From Paenibacillus amylolyticus (GTDB lineage Bacteria; Bacillota; Bacilli; Paenibacillales; Paenibacillaceae), in NCBI RefSeq assembly GCF_003719335.1, contig NZ_RIAS01000020.1, forward strand, positions 1 through 64,000: 64,000 nt of DNA. The letters are read 5' to 3'. Positions 17,130 to 24,505 of this stretch are shown one piece after another. Position 1 is the first letter of the stretch; every line of letters starts with the position of its first letter. Made by a program: the position numbers and the translations under genes. Below the pieces are notes generated by a model. That model was given only the letters and a program-made list of their open reading frames with translations. It had not been told where the DNA came from and ran no database searches.

Positions 17130-17222
17130 CAATACAAGTCCTTGTATTGAGCCAAGGACTTGTATTGATTGCCGGAATTGACATGAATATAAATTCAATT
17201 GCCGATTAGATGGATGTTAAAT
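17130..17222. repeat. 15-bp perfect hairpin joined to interspersed repeat copy A
   Basis: CAATACAAGTCCTTG (17130-17144) and CAAGGACTTGTATTG (17153-17167) form a perfect 15-bp stem without a T-run. It runs into ATTGCCGG and a segment ending ATTGCCGATTAGATGGATGTTAAAT (17198-17222). The same ending, CCGATTAGATnGATnTnTAAAT, occurs in the repeat copies at about 22022 and 28121. It is the most divergent member of the family. Confidence 0.55.
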
Positions 17223-17406
17223 CATTTAGCTCATCACTTATAAACGAATTAAGTACCGTAATACATAATAATATTGGTGTATAAACTACACGATGAAAAG
17301 ATGTAACATAAGCGGTCAGTATAATAACAGATCGAAACATCAGTTCCGCACTACCTTTTAAGAAAATAACTAGATCTTGCACATATTATCTATTTAATTT
17401 GTGTGA

Positions 17407-17619
17407 GAACCACTTTACTGTTGGATCAGTACACTCGTTACACCAATCTATTCTTATGGTTCATCAGAAGGTGACTTTGAGCTATCGCTTCCCATTGGAT
17501 TTTTATTGATTTTATTATATTTATCAAACCGAGAGAGATACCATCCATCAAAAATGAAGGCGAGTCTTCTAGGGCTTTCCATAGCGCTATACCAGCTAAT
17601 TCTTCAATATGTTGGATAG
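17407..17619 (+). pseudogene. Probable membrane-protein remnant without start codon
   Basis: A 70-codon open frame has no start codon or ribosome site at its beginning. It contains a convincing hydrophobic segment (LSLPIGFLLILLYL) followed by a basic, polar stretch (SNRERYHPSKMKASLL). It looks like part of a decayed membrane protein. The rest of 17223-17684 shows nothing else I can support. Confidence 0.25.
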
Positions 17620-17684
17620 ATGCATTGATGGGGGATTACGAGTATTAACCCGATTGCTAATATGAAATAACCTAATAAAAAAAC

Positions 17685-17725
17685 GACGTATGCCTAGCTC
17701 TTATCAAGGTGCGAGGTCATACGTC
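17685..17725 (-). terminator. Intrinsic terminator of the beta-propeller gene
   Basis: GACGTATG (17685-17692) pairs with CATACGTC (17718-17725). On the minus strand the stem is followed by a run of seven T's. Confidence 0.75.
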
Positions 17726-17756
17726 ATTATTGAGGTGAATGTGCAAGTTGCATAGG

Positions 17757-19061
17757 TTATTTTAAAACGTATTTGGTGATCGTTTCACCCATGTGAATAT
17801 AGAATGTGTTTTCATCGTGAAAACGAATATCAGCTTGGTGAAAAAGAGCGTCATCGAGTTCAAGGGTGTTTTTTACTTTTAATGTCCGCGAATCTAGAAT
17901 GTAGTAGACTGCCTTCTTAGGCTCTGGCTTAGTTGAATCATACCAGGCTTGTGATTTATCAGTGGCTCCGAAGACGATACTGTAATCGTTGAGTTGTTGT
18001 AGCAATCCTTGTGCAGGTAAATCATCAAATGTCTTGGTCGCTATCAATTGATTGTTAGTATTGTACAAACTAAGCTTATTTTTTTCTTGAATCAAGTAGT
18101 TATTTCCTAAGGATACATATATAGAATCGTACATGCCGTGGGCGTATGTTGTGCCGTACACGGCATCTTGTGCTGGCTTAGGCAATCTTCTGGTCCATTT
18201 TTCTTCCCCGTTAGACTTGTAGCCGTGTAAAGTTTCTACTTTCGTCTTAGCATCATATATTGGAACAATCACAGTGCCACCGCTTAACACTTCAAAGTCA
18301 GCATGCACAATATTGACATGATCTTGTGGTTGGACAGCAGTAACAACCTTTTTACCAGTGGATATGGAATAGATATCAATGGTCGTCGTGCTTCTCGGTG
18401 CATTAGAATTGATCAATCCGACGTAGTTGCCCTGAATATGACGCATGTGACCAGGAAACTCCGTTTTGATAAGCTGCTTGCCTTCCTGGTTGTAAATTGT
18501 GATTACGCTAGTGTCTTTGGTGAACGTAACTACTGCTATACGTCCGTCTTCCAGTATATTGAATTGAAAATGCTCTTTGAATGTTTTGACCCAACGTTGC
18601 TTGTTATTGGAATCCAGGGCAATTAATTTGTATACCTTTTTGTTACCAGACATTACCTCATCATAATAGTAGACATTACCTTCCTCATCCAAGTCAAAAG
18701 AATTATAGCGCATAGGTGAGTCATGAATCCATTTTTGTTTTCCTGTTTTATCATCTATCGCGAGTATTGAATTTACAGCTTTAGATTTGCCGGCAGAACG
18801 AGCTGTTTTATACAAGAATGTATATGCGGTTTCTAGATTAGTCAGTTCTGACACAATAGGAAAAACGACTCTCCCAGTGTAATAATTGTTCTTACTATGT
18901 ATTTGTGTGGTCGTATCGGACGGTACATGATATGTCCATTCTGGCTTAGGAAGTAGCTTATAACCCGCAGCAGATATGGTCATGTTGGTTGAGACTAAAG
19001 GAATCGTAAGAAGAGCGGTTAAAGTCGTCATTAAAAATGTACGTTGAATGATTTTTCTCAT
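17757..19061 (-). CDS. Secreted PQQ/WD40-like beta-propeller protein
   Basis: A 434-residue protein with an N-terminal signal peptide (MRKIIQRTFLMTTLTALLTIPL..., cleavage probably after the SAAG region near residue 32). The rest consists of repeated blade-like units resembling PQQ_2 repeats: ILAIDDKTGKQKWIHDSP, KLIALDSNNKQRWVKTF, TIYNQEGKQLIKTEF and LHGYKSNGEEKWTRRL. The pattern 'value, then G/N-K-x-x-W' marks each blade. There is no lipobox or wall anchor, so it is probably released or loosely bound. No catalytic motif is seen; it may be a binding scaffold. It is a single-gene unit. Confidence 0.75.
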   Translation of the reverse strand: MRKIIQRTFLMTTLTALLTIPLVSTNMTISAAGYKLLPKPEWTYHVPSDTTTQIHSKNNYYTGRVVFPIVSELTNLETAYTFLYKTARSAGKSKAVNSILAIDDKTGKQKWIHDSPMRYNSFDLDEEGNVYYYDEVMSGNKKVYKLIALDSNNKQRWVKTFKEHFQFNILEDGRIAVVTFTKDTSVITIYNQEGKQLIKTEFPGHMRHIQGNYVGLINSNAPRSTTTIDIYSISTGKKVVTAVQPQDHVNIVHADFEVLSGGTVIVPIYDAKTKVETLHGYKSNGEEKWTRRLPKPAQDAVYGTTYAHGMYDSIYVSLGNNYLIQEKNKLSLYNTNNQLIATKTFDDLPAQGLLQQLNDYSIVFGATDKSQAWYDSTKPEPKKAVYYILDSRTLKVKNTLELDDALFHQADIRFHDENTFYIHMGETITKYVLK

Positions 19062-19418
19062 GGTATAAGTTACTCCTATTCTGGTTGTACTGGTTGCTAT
19101 AGACTATAAATCTATAAATGCTACATTCAACTTGTTACATGCATCCTCCTAGTTAGTATGACTCTCAATTTAGATTTTTTCATAAAAGTTACAGGAAGAA
19201 AAGGGGGAAATGCGGATGGAATAACACAATCGCTACAGATATTTTTACATTCCTCCTTACTTTTGGTTAAAACAACCTTTCAAGTATAACATATGATTAT
19301 GAATCATCTACACTTAGTTGGACGAAGCAGTAAAGTTAGAAATTGTACATTTTTTCGGGGAAGACCTTTAGTATGTATATTGGAAAAAACAAGCGGGGAG
19401 TGTACAATTACATCAGAT

Positions 19419-19433
19419 ATGTAAGCGCTTGCT
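19419..19433 (+). promoter_or_regulatory. CcpA cre site upstream of the GH43 gene
   Basis: ATGTAAGCGCTTGCT matches the cre consensus WTGNAANCGNWNNCW at every fixed position. It lies 75 bp before the GH43 start, so this gene is probably subject to carbon catabolite control. The remaining bases 19062-19418 hold only AT-rich promoter-type sequence. Confidence 0.85.
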
Positions 19434-19507
19434 TTGTTTAAAAAGGTCGGAGACAGTATATGTATCCGTCCTGAATTCTATTATTCCAATACCAAAGGAG
19501 ATGCATT

Positions 19508-20503
19508 ATGAATCAACAACAACCACCTAAGCCGCACCAGCCGCTCGTAACCCACATCTTCACTGCGGACCCGTCCGCTCATGTCTACGAAGGCAAAATC
19601 TACATCTATCCTTCCCATGACCTCGATCATGACGAGCCGAGCAACGATAACGGCGACCAGTATAAAATGGAAGACTATCATGTCCTCTCGATGGACAACT
19701 TCGATTCCCCGGTGGTCGATCATGGCGAAGCATTGCATCTGAGAGATATTCCCTGGGCCTCCAAGCAACTCTGGGCACCGGATGCCGCTTATAAGAACAA
19801 TACCTATTACCTGTTCTTCCCGGCACGGGACCATGACGGTATCTTCCGTCTAGGTGTGGCAACATCAGAGTCTCCGGCAGGCCCTTTTACGCCGCAGCCG
19901 AATTATATGGAAGGCAGCTTCAGTATCGATCCGGCCGTACTGGTGGATGACGACAATAAGTCATACATCTATTTCGGCGGACTCTGGGGTGGTCAGTTGG
20001 AGAAATGGCAGACTGGCAGCTTCCTGCCAGATGCAGAAGGACCGGCTCCTGACCAGCCGGCGCTTGGACCGCAAGTTGCACTGCTTAGCGACGACATGCT
20101 GTCCTTCCAGGGCAAGCCTGCCGAGATATCGATTGTCGATGAAGACGGGAATCCAATTCTGGCCGGGGATGAGGACCGGAGATATTTTGAAGGCCCATGG
20201 ATGCATAAATATAACGGCTACTACTACCTGTCCTACTCTACAGGAACCACGCATAAGCTCGTATATGCGATCGGCAAGAACCCCATGGGACCATTCACGT
20301 TTAAGGGCGAGATTCTCTCTCCGGTTATCGGCTGGACAACCCACCACTCCATTGTGAAAGTTGAAGACAAGTGGTATCTGTTCTATCACGACAGCTCCCT
20401 GTCGGAAGGCGTCAACCACAAGCGTTGTGTTAAATATTCCGAGCTAAAATACAACGAAGACGGAACGATCCAGAAGATCAATCCTTATCCGGATGCCGAG
20501 TAA
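19508..20503 (+). CDS. Glycoside hydrolase family 43 (arabinofuranosidase/xylosidase type)
   Basis: A 331-residue single-domain five-bladed propeller enzyme with no signal peptide, so it acts inside the cell on imported oligosaccharides. The GH43 residues are visible: Asp21 (FTADPSAHV, base), Asp141 (FSIDPAV, pKa modulator) and Glu228 (YFEGPW, acid). An AAAGGAG site precedes the ATG. Likely substrates are arabino- or xylo-oligosaccharides; which one cannot be told. It is transcribed alone, behind a cre site. Its codon use looks more GC-rich than the flanking genes, which may mean a separate origin. Confidence 0.92.
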   Translation: MNQQQPPKPHQPLVTHIFTADPSAHVYEGKIYIYPSHDLDHDEPSNDNGDQYKMEDYHVLSMDNFDSPVVDHGEALHLRDIPWASKQLWAPDAAYKNNTYYLFFPARDHDGIFRLGVATSESPAGPFTPQPNYMEGSFSIDPAVLVDDDNKSYIYFGGLWGGQLEKWQTGSFLPDAEGPAPDQPALGPQVALLSDDMLSFQGKPAEISIVDEDGNPILAGDEDRRYFEGPWMHKYNGYYYLSYSTGTTHKLVYAIGKNPMGPFTFKGEILSPVIGWTTHHSIVKVEDKWYLFYHDSSLSEGVNHKRCVKYSELKYNEDGTIQKINPYPDAE

Positions 20504-20554
20504 GCTGGCAGGTTAGCGGGAACAGATCAGATTACAAGATAAGGTATAACATGA

Positions 20555-20576
20555 AGCAGCTCCTGACGGGGCTGCT
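20555..20576 (+). terminator. Intrinsic terminator after the GH43 gene
   Basis: Stem AGCAGCTCC/GGGGCTGCT (9 bp with one T-G pair), loop TGAC, then TTTTT. Confidence 0.85.
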
Positions 20577-20597
20577 TTTTTGATAGGAGGATCCATT

Positions 20598-20636
20598 ATG
20601 TCACTCAAACGTACATCAGATCAACATATCGAATAA
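20598..20636 (+). CDS. Tiny ORF or cut-off gene start
   Basis: A strong ribosome site (ATAGGAGG) lies seven bases before an ATG that opens only 12 codons (MSLKRTSDQHIE). A ribosome site this good before so short a frame suggests the start of a gene lost by deletion. The following bases, 20637-21019, are AT-rich and show no gene. Confidence 0.25.
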   Translation: MSLKRTSDQHIE

Positions 20637-21040
20637 CTATCTTATAAATTAAGGATTCGAATTAATTCGATATTATTGAAGGGTTTATTCGATGAACATA
20701 TAGTCATAAAATAGAGATGCGGTGCACACGAATTGCTTACGTTTCATTGTATTTTTACATTTCCAATGGTAAAATCAGTCATGAGATGCATACAAAGGAG
20801 CATAAACCTTATCATGTGGATTAACCTGTAAAGATTAACAAATTAAAATAGGCCTTTAAAAGTAACAGCCTTTTATTTGGCATTTTTTTAATTATTCTTA
20901 CAGGGTATGCAGGTCAAGTTGTTTTATAAACCTATTCCCCGGATAACTTTTGGTATTCGTTTTTTTATTTTATTGTGAAAACGCATCTCAAATCGCTTCG
21001 AACCTGCTTATCCTCCAAATTCTTGAATGGAGGAAATCTT

Positions 21041-21892
21041 ATGACACCTAAGTTGATTTTGATTGAGGGAATACCAGGCTTCGGGAAAACAACAACTGCT
21101 CAATTGGTCCATGAAATTCTAACGGATATGAACATTAAAACTCAGCTTTATTTGGAAGGGAACTTGGATCATCCTGCTGACTACGATGGAGTAGCTTGTT
21201 TTAAGAAAAAGGAATACGATGAATTGTTAAATAACCATGAAAAATTTAGAGATTTATTAAATAATTGTATAATTAATGAAGGCAACCATTATTTCCTTGA
21301 ATATCAAAAAATGATAAATGAGGGTGCGACCAAGATTCCAAATGAGTTGCTAGATGTAATTTTAAAAAACGATGTTTATGAATTAACACTAGATTACAAC
21401 AAGGAACTAATTACAGAACGATGGAAGCAGTTTACTAAGCGTGCGTTGAATGGTTCAGACACTTACATTTTTGATTGTTGCTTTATGCAAAATCCTATAA
21501 CAATAGGAATGATCAAATATGGCGCTATGAACGAAGATGTTACTAGCTACATCAGAGAACTGGAAAAAATTGTAGAAGGACTAAAACCCTTATTGATTTA
21601 TGTTGAACAGAATGATCTTGAGCATTCCTTTAGAAAAGCGTTTAAGGAAAGACCTAAAGAATGGTCAGAGGGTTTTATTGAATATTATACAAATCAAGGG
21701 TATGGAAAAAAATTTGGTTACATTGGGCTAGAGGGAACTCTTCAGGTTCTTAAGGCAAGAAGAGAATTGGAAAAGGATATTTTTAACAACATAAATATAG
21801 CTAAGGAAACGGCAAACAATTCTTCATATGATTTGAATGTTTATAAGCAAGTTTTAGTGAAGATTTTAACAGAACATTTCGGCTTAACCTAA
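21041..21892 (+). CDS. P-loop NTPase, nucleotide/thymidylate-kinase-like
   Basis: A 283-residue protein starting at the ATG behind GGAGG; an in-frame frame extends 22 codons further up but has no site. A Walker A motif GIPGFGKT (residues 10-17) opens the protein, as in deoxynucleoside and thymidylate kinases. The middle has YIFDCCFMQNPITIGMI, where the DR/DC strand of such kinases would be. It probably phosphorylates a small molecule, but no substrate-specific motif is seen. It stands alone and is AT-rich, with its own terminator. Confidence 0.7.
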   Translation: MTPKLILIEGIPGFGKTTTAQLVHEILTDMNIKTQLYLEGNLDHPADYDGVACFKKKEYDELLNNHEKFRDLLNNCIINEGNHYFLEYQKMINEGATKIPNELLDVILKNDVYELTLDYNKELITERWKQFTKRALNGSDTYIFDCCFMQNPITIGMIKYGAMNEDVTSYIRELEKIVEGLKPLLIYVEQNDLEHSFRKAFKERPKEWSEGFIEYYTNQGYGKKFGYIGLEGTLQVLKARRELEKDIFNNINIAKETANNSSYDLNVYKQVLVKILTEHFGLT

Positions 21893-21962
21893 CTTATTAA
21901 AATGTCTTACTAGATTTAATATTGAATGTAAGGATAACCGTGCTCAATAAAAAAAATTAATG

Positions 21963-21989
21963 AGGCAGCCGATCTATGATGGGTTGCCT
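21963..21989 (+). terminator. Intrinsic terminator after the P-loop gene
   Basis: AGGCAGCC pairs with GGTTGCCT (8 bp, one G-T pair), followed by TTTTTC. Confidence 0.75.
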
Positions 21990-22021
21990 TTTTTCATGCA
22001 ATCGATCGACTGATGTTTGAG

Positions 22022-22065
22022 GGACAAGAACATGTTCCCATTTCCGATTAGATAGATGTCTAAAT
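22022..22065. repeat. Interspersed repeat copy B
   Basis: GGACAAGAACATGTTCCC is followed by ATTTCCGATTAGATAGATGTCTAAAT. It is a one-unit version of the elements at 22497-22600 and 28121-28265. The end contains TTAGA...TCTAA in inverted orientation. Like the others it lies shortly after a terminator. Confidence 0.75.
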
Positions 22066-22160
22066 AAAAAAGCTATAATAGAGGCGAGCGGGCTTTAACT
22101 TGGGTAATCAGTAGCGCTAAAGGGAAATACTTAACCCTAAGAAAGGGATGAAATAGCTTG

Positions 22161-22217
22161 TTTACTTAGATACGTATTGTGTCTTATAATCCTCATAAAG
22201 ATACATTTCGTATCTTT
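22161..22217 (+). promoter_or_regulatory. Candidate promoter and leader hairpin of the lasso precursor gene
   Basis: TTTACT (22161-22166), an 18-bp spacer and TATAAT (22185-22190) make a plausible sigma-A promoter. Directly downstream AAAGATAC (22197-22204) and GTATCTTT (22210-22217) form a perfect 8-bp hairpin in what would be the 5' end of the transcript, possibly a stabiliser. The leader to the ATG is about 100 nt. Confidence 0.5.
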
Positions 22218-22295
22218 AAAGAGTTTGTATTGTGCAAGTAATGTGAGGGTGCTCGCATCTTGGTTCCAGTTTTTGTAGAAAGGAGGGGACGACCG

Positions 22296-22433
22296 ATGGA
22301 AACGAAAAATGCGCCTTGGCTGGCACCGAAATTAGAGGTGCTGGAAGTGCAACAAACGATGGGTGGCCCTGGATTCAGGCAAATTGATTGGATCTCCGAA
22401 CATGATGCAGACCTATATGATCCAGAGTCCTGA
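22296..22433 (+). CDS. Paeninodin-type lasso peptide precursor (orphan)
   Basis: A 45-residue peptide gene with a very strong ribosome site (AAAGGAGGGGAC) seven bases before the ATG. Residues 1-22 look like a Firmicutes lasso leader: LAPKLEVLEVQQTM, with Trp at -15 (Tyr in relatives), Pro at -12, Leu at -10 and the conserved Thr at -2. The core would start GGPGFRQID, placing Asp at position 9 for an isopeptide ring with Gly1, and end DLYDPES, 23 residues in all. Paeninodin has the same leader spacing, the same xGPG opening, Asp9, core length and C-terminal Ser; that serine is phosphorylated there by a cluster kinase. No B1, B2, C, kinase or transporter gene lies near, so maturation would need proteins encoded elsewhere, or this is a cluster relic. 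Chance similarity is unlikely given the ribosome site and terminator. Confidence 0.82.
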   Translation: METKNAPWLAPKLEVLEVQQTMGGPGFRQIDWISEHDADLYDPES

Positions 22434-22469
22434 TGATCATACTTCAAGTTGAAAATCGTATTGTTGCTC

Positions 22470-22495
22470 AAAAGGTCGCCTGTGGGCGGCCTTTT
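22470..22495 (+). terminator. Terminator directly after the lasso precursor
   Basis: AAAAGGTCGCC pairs with GGCGGCCTTTT (one T-G pair, loop TGTG), followed by TGATT. It isolates the precursor as a one-gene transcript or acts as an attenuator for genes that are no longer present. Confidence 0.8.
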
Positions 22496-22496
22496 T

Positions 22497-22600
22497 GATT
22501 TAAGGAACCAAGTTCTTGTCCTTGGCTTGGGACAAGAACTTGGTCCGATTACCGAAATAGACAAGAACACGCTCCTATCTCCGATTGGAAAAGTATCTAA
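22497..22600. repeat. Interspersed repeat copy C, two-unit form
   Basis: GATTTAAGGAACCAAG opens the element. ACCAAGTTCTTGTCC (22507-22521) and GGACAAGAACTTGGT (22530-22544) form a perfect 15-bp stem. The right arm begins a 30-bp unit GGACAAGAACTTGGTCC-GATTACCGAAATA, repeated imperfectly as GACAAGAACACGCTCCTATCTCCGATT, ending AAGTATCTAAG. Copy D at 28121 has the same order of parts. Confidence 0.8.
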
Positions 22601-22675
22601 GCTTGGAGGTGAGTCTCTTTATGAGTGATTAAATAGACAAGGGGCTTCAAAGCTAGAAGGTATTTACTGCAGGAA

Positions 22676-22713
22676 TGAAACAAGCTGACCAATAATCTGG
22701 TCAGCTTGTTTCA
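22676..22713. terminator. 16-bp perfect hairpin with no gene attached
   Basis: TGAAACAAGCTGACCA (22676-22691) and TGGTCAGCTTGTTTCA (22698-22713) form a perfect stem with loop ATAATC. It has the shape of a terminator, but no coding sequence lies between the lasso terminator and this point, so it may mark the end of a lost gene. No gene is visible from 22601 to 22926. Confidence 0.6.
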
Positions 22714-22835
22714 TTAAGAAAATTTATTCGTTTAATTCGATCAACAAAATTCTATTTTCTGTAGTAACACCTATGATTTCTTATCTTTTATAGCCTTGTA
22801 TAAATCACATAGTGGCTGAATTTTTTTATTGCAAA

Positions 22836-22862
22836 TCAAACTTTTTAAACAACTCGCCCGTC
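22836..22862 (+). promoter_or_regulatory. ECF-type promoter of the sigma/anti-sigma operon
   Basis: TCAAAC (22836-22841), a 17-bp spacer and CGTC (22859-22862) match the ECF pattern (GAAAC/AAC -35, CGTC -10). The same elements and spacing persist in the duplicated copy near 25787, though the spacer sequence has drifted. This suggests autoregulation by the encoded sigma factor. Confidence 0.65.
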
Positions 22863-22926
22863 TTGCTTCCGTAAGACAATTGCAATTGATGGTTACCCGC
22901 GCGGGCCCAAAGGAGTGTCTGATTAG

Positions 22927-23439
22927 ATGAGAGTCGGCCGGAAGCTGGAAAAGCTTCTAATCCAATGCATCACCGAAAACCAAGAAAGGGCGTATCGACT
23001 GGCCTACAGCTATGTCCGCAACAAAGAGGATGCCCTCGACATCGTGCAGGATGCCATCCACAAAGCTTTCATGTCCATTGAAAACCTGAAGAATACGGGT
23101 TCACTAAAAAGCTGGTTTTTCCGGATCGTTGTAACAACGTCCTTGGATTTCATACGAAAACAGAAAAAAATCCAAATCATGGACGAAGAAAAACTGGAGG
23201 TTGTGCTGCCACGCAGTCAAGACCGTTATGCCGACCTGGATCTGGCAAGATCACTGGATGAGTTGCCGGACAAATACCGGATCTTGATTATCCTTCGCTT
23301 TTTTGAAGATATGAAGATCGAAGATATTGCCGAAGTGCTTAACGAGAATCTCAATACCGTGAAAACAAGGCTCTATCAAGGACTACAGAAGCTTCGGGTG
23401 AACATGAGCGAGGAAGCTCAAGAGGAGGAGAGACGATAA
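22927..23439 (+). CDS. ECF RNA polymerase sigma factor, SigV-like
   Basis: A 170-residue sigma-70 family protein of the ECF class. Region 2 covers about residues 15-82 (ERAYRLAYSYVRNKEDALDIVQDAIHKAF, then KSWFFRIVVTTSLDFIRKQ); region 4 covers about 108-160 (LPDKYRILIILRFFEDMKIEDIAEVLNENLNTVKTRLYQGLQKL). An AAAGGAG site lies 12 bases before the ATG. The stop overlaps the ATG of the RsiV-like gene by one base, so the pair is translationally coupled. In Bacillus and Enterococcus, SigV responds to lysozyme; the partner here supports that role. Confidence 0.9.
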   Translation: MRVGRKLEKLLIQCITENQERAYRLAYSYVRNKEDALDIVQDAIHKAFMSIENLKNTGSLKSWFFRIVVTTSLDFIRKQKKIQIMDEEKLEVVLPRSQDRYADLDLARSLDELPDKYRILIILRFFEDMKIEDIAEVLNENLNTVKTRLYQGLQKLRVNMSEEAQEEERR

Positions 23440-24323
23440 TGGATGATAAGCTGAATAGGATGAAGCAAGAGTATGATTCCATTCCTATTCCCGATGAATT
23501 AAATGAGATGGTGAACAGAACGATCGCCTCCCGGCGAACAAAAACAAAGGCCATGCCCTGGATCGTAAGCACTGCGGCTGCCTGCATCCTGCTGTCTGTC
23601 AGCGTAAACGCCAGCCCGGCCTTCGCCAAGGCCTTGTCTGAAGTGCCGGTGCTTGGGCAGATTGTCAAGGTGATCACTATCCGGGAATATGCCGAACAGA
23701 ACGAAAACACCGATGTGCATCTTAAAACGCCCGGCATTGCCGGCACCGGCGATCCTGGACTGGAACAGTCCCTAAACACCAAATATTTGGAGGAAAACAA
23801 GAAGCTGTACGAGGGCTTCAAGGATGAAGTGACCCAGCTAGAAAAAAGCGGGGGAGGGCATCTCGGGCTGGAAAGCGGCTATGAAGTCGTCACCGATACG
23901 GATCGGCTGCTGACCCTCTCTCGTTATGTCGTTGAATCAGCCGGAACCTCCGCTGAATCCCGCAAATACGATACGATCGATAAAGTCAACCATATCGTCA
24001 TCACGCTGCCGAGCCTCTTCAGCGATGAACGCTATATTCAAGTGATTAGCGACAATATTAAAGAGCAAATGCGTCAGCAGATGAAGGACGACCCAAGCAA
24101 GGTTTACTGGGTTCAGCAGCCTGGAAGCGAGGCGGATATGCCGGAGGATGATCTGTTCCGCAGCATCGCCAAGGACCAGAATTTCTACATTAATCAGGAC
24201 GGCAAGCTGGTCATCAGCTTCAATGAATATGACGTAGCGCCTGGCTACATGGGCGTTGCCCAGTTTACGATTCCGACGGAGGGCATTCAGGACTTGCTCG
24301 TCAGCAACGAGTATGTCCAATAA
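23439..24323 (+). CDS. RsiV-like membrane anti-sigma factor (DUF3298)
   Basis: A 294-residue single-pass protein. Residues 1-38 form the cytosolic sigma-binding part (RMKQEYDSIPIPDELNEMVNRTI). A membrane helix follows at about 39-57, ending in ASPAFA, which looks like a signal-peptidase site; RsiV is known to be cleaved there once lysozyme binds. The outer part matches DUF3298 (about 205-290: ILVTDT/ITLPSLFSD and NFYINQDGKLVISFNEYDVAPGYMGVAQFTIP). It holds the sigma factor inactive until the inducer arrives. It is co-transcribed with the sigma gene; a third gene with a related outer domain follows after 182 nt. Confidence 0.9.
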   Translation: MDDKLNRMKQEYDSIPIPDELNEMVNRTIASRRTKTKAMPWIVSTAAACILLSVSVNASPAFAKALSEVPVLGQIVKVITIREYAEQNENTDVHLKTPGIAGTGDPGLEQSLNTKYLEENKKLYEGFKDEVTQLEKSGGGHLGLESGYEVVTDTDRLLTLSRYVVESAGTSAESRKYDTIDKVNHIVITLPSLFSDERYIQVISDNIKEQMRQQMKDDPSKVYWVQQPGSEADMPEDDLFRSIAKDQNFYINQDGKLVISFNEYDVAPGYMGVAQFTIPTEGIQDLLVSNEYVQ

Positions 24324-24505
24324 GAGCCGTTTTGCACCTAGCAATTGCTCCTTAACGCACTGTGAAGGGTCGCATTTCGGATATTAGCCACATGAGCCCC
24401 ACGTAAGAGAGCAGGAAATCGCATCGGACGAGCCCGCTAGGTAATGATCCGAATGTAACAAGGACTGTACGACTAAATCTATTTAATCACCAGGAGGTAA
24501 TCACG

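Noticed and set aside
17407-17619. Possibility that the 70-codon frame is a living small membrane protein
   Set aside because: No ATG, GTG or TTG with a ribosome site opens it, so it is listed only as a low-confidence remnant.
20975-21040. A 22-codon upstream extension of the P-loop protein
   Set aside because: There is no ribosome site there, while GGAGG precedes the ATG at 21041 directly before the Walker A strand.
22193-22570. A 125-codon minus-strand frame across the lasso precursor
   Set aside because: It has no ribosome site, spans a terminator and part of a repeat, and is opposite a gene with a strong ribosome site and a recognisable leader.
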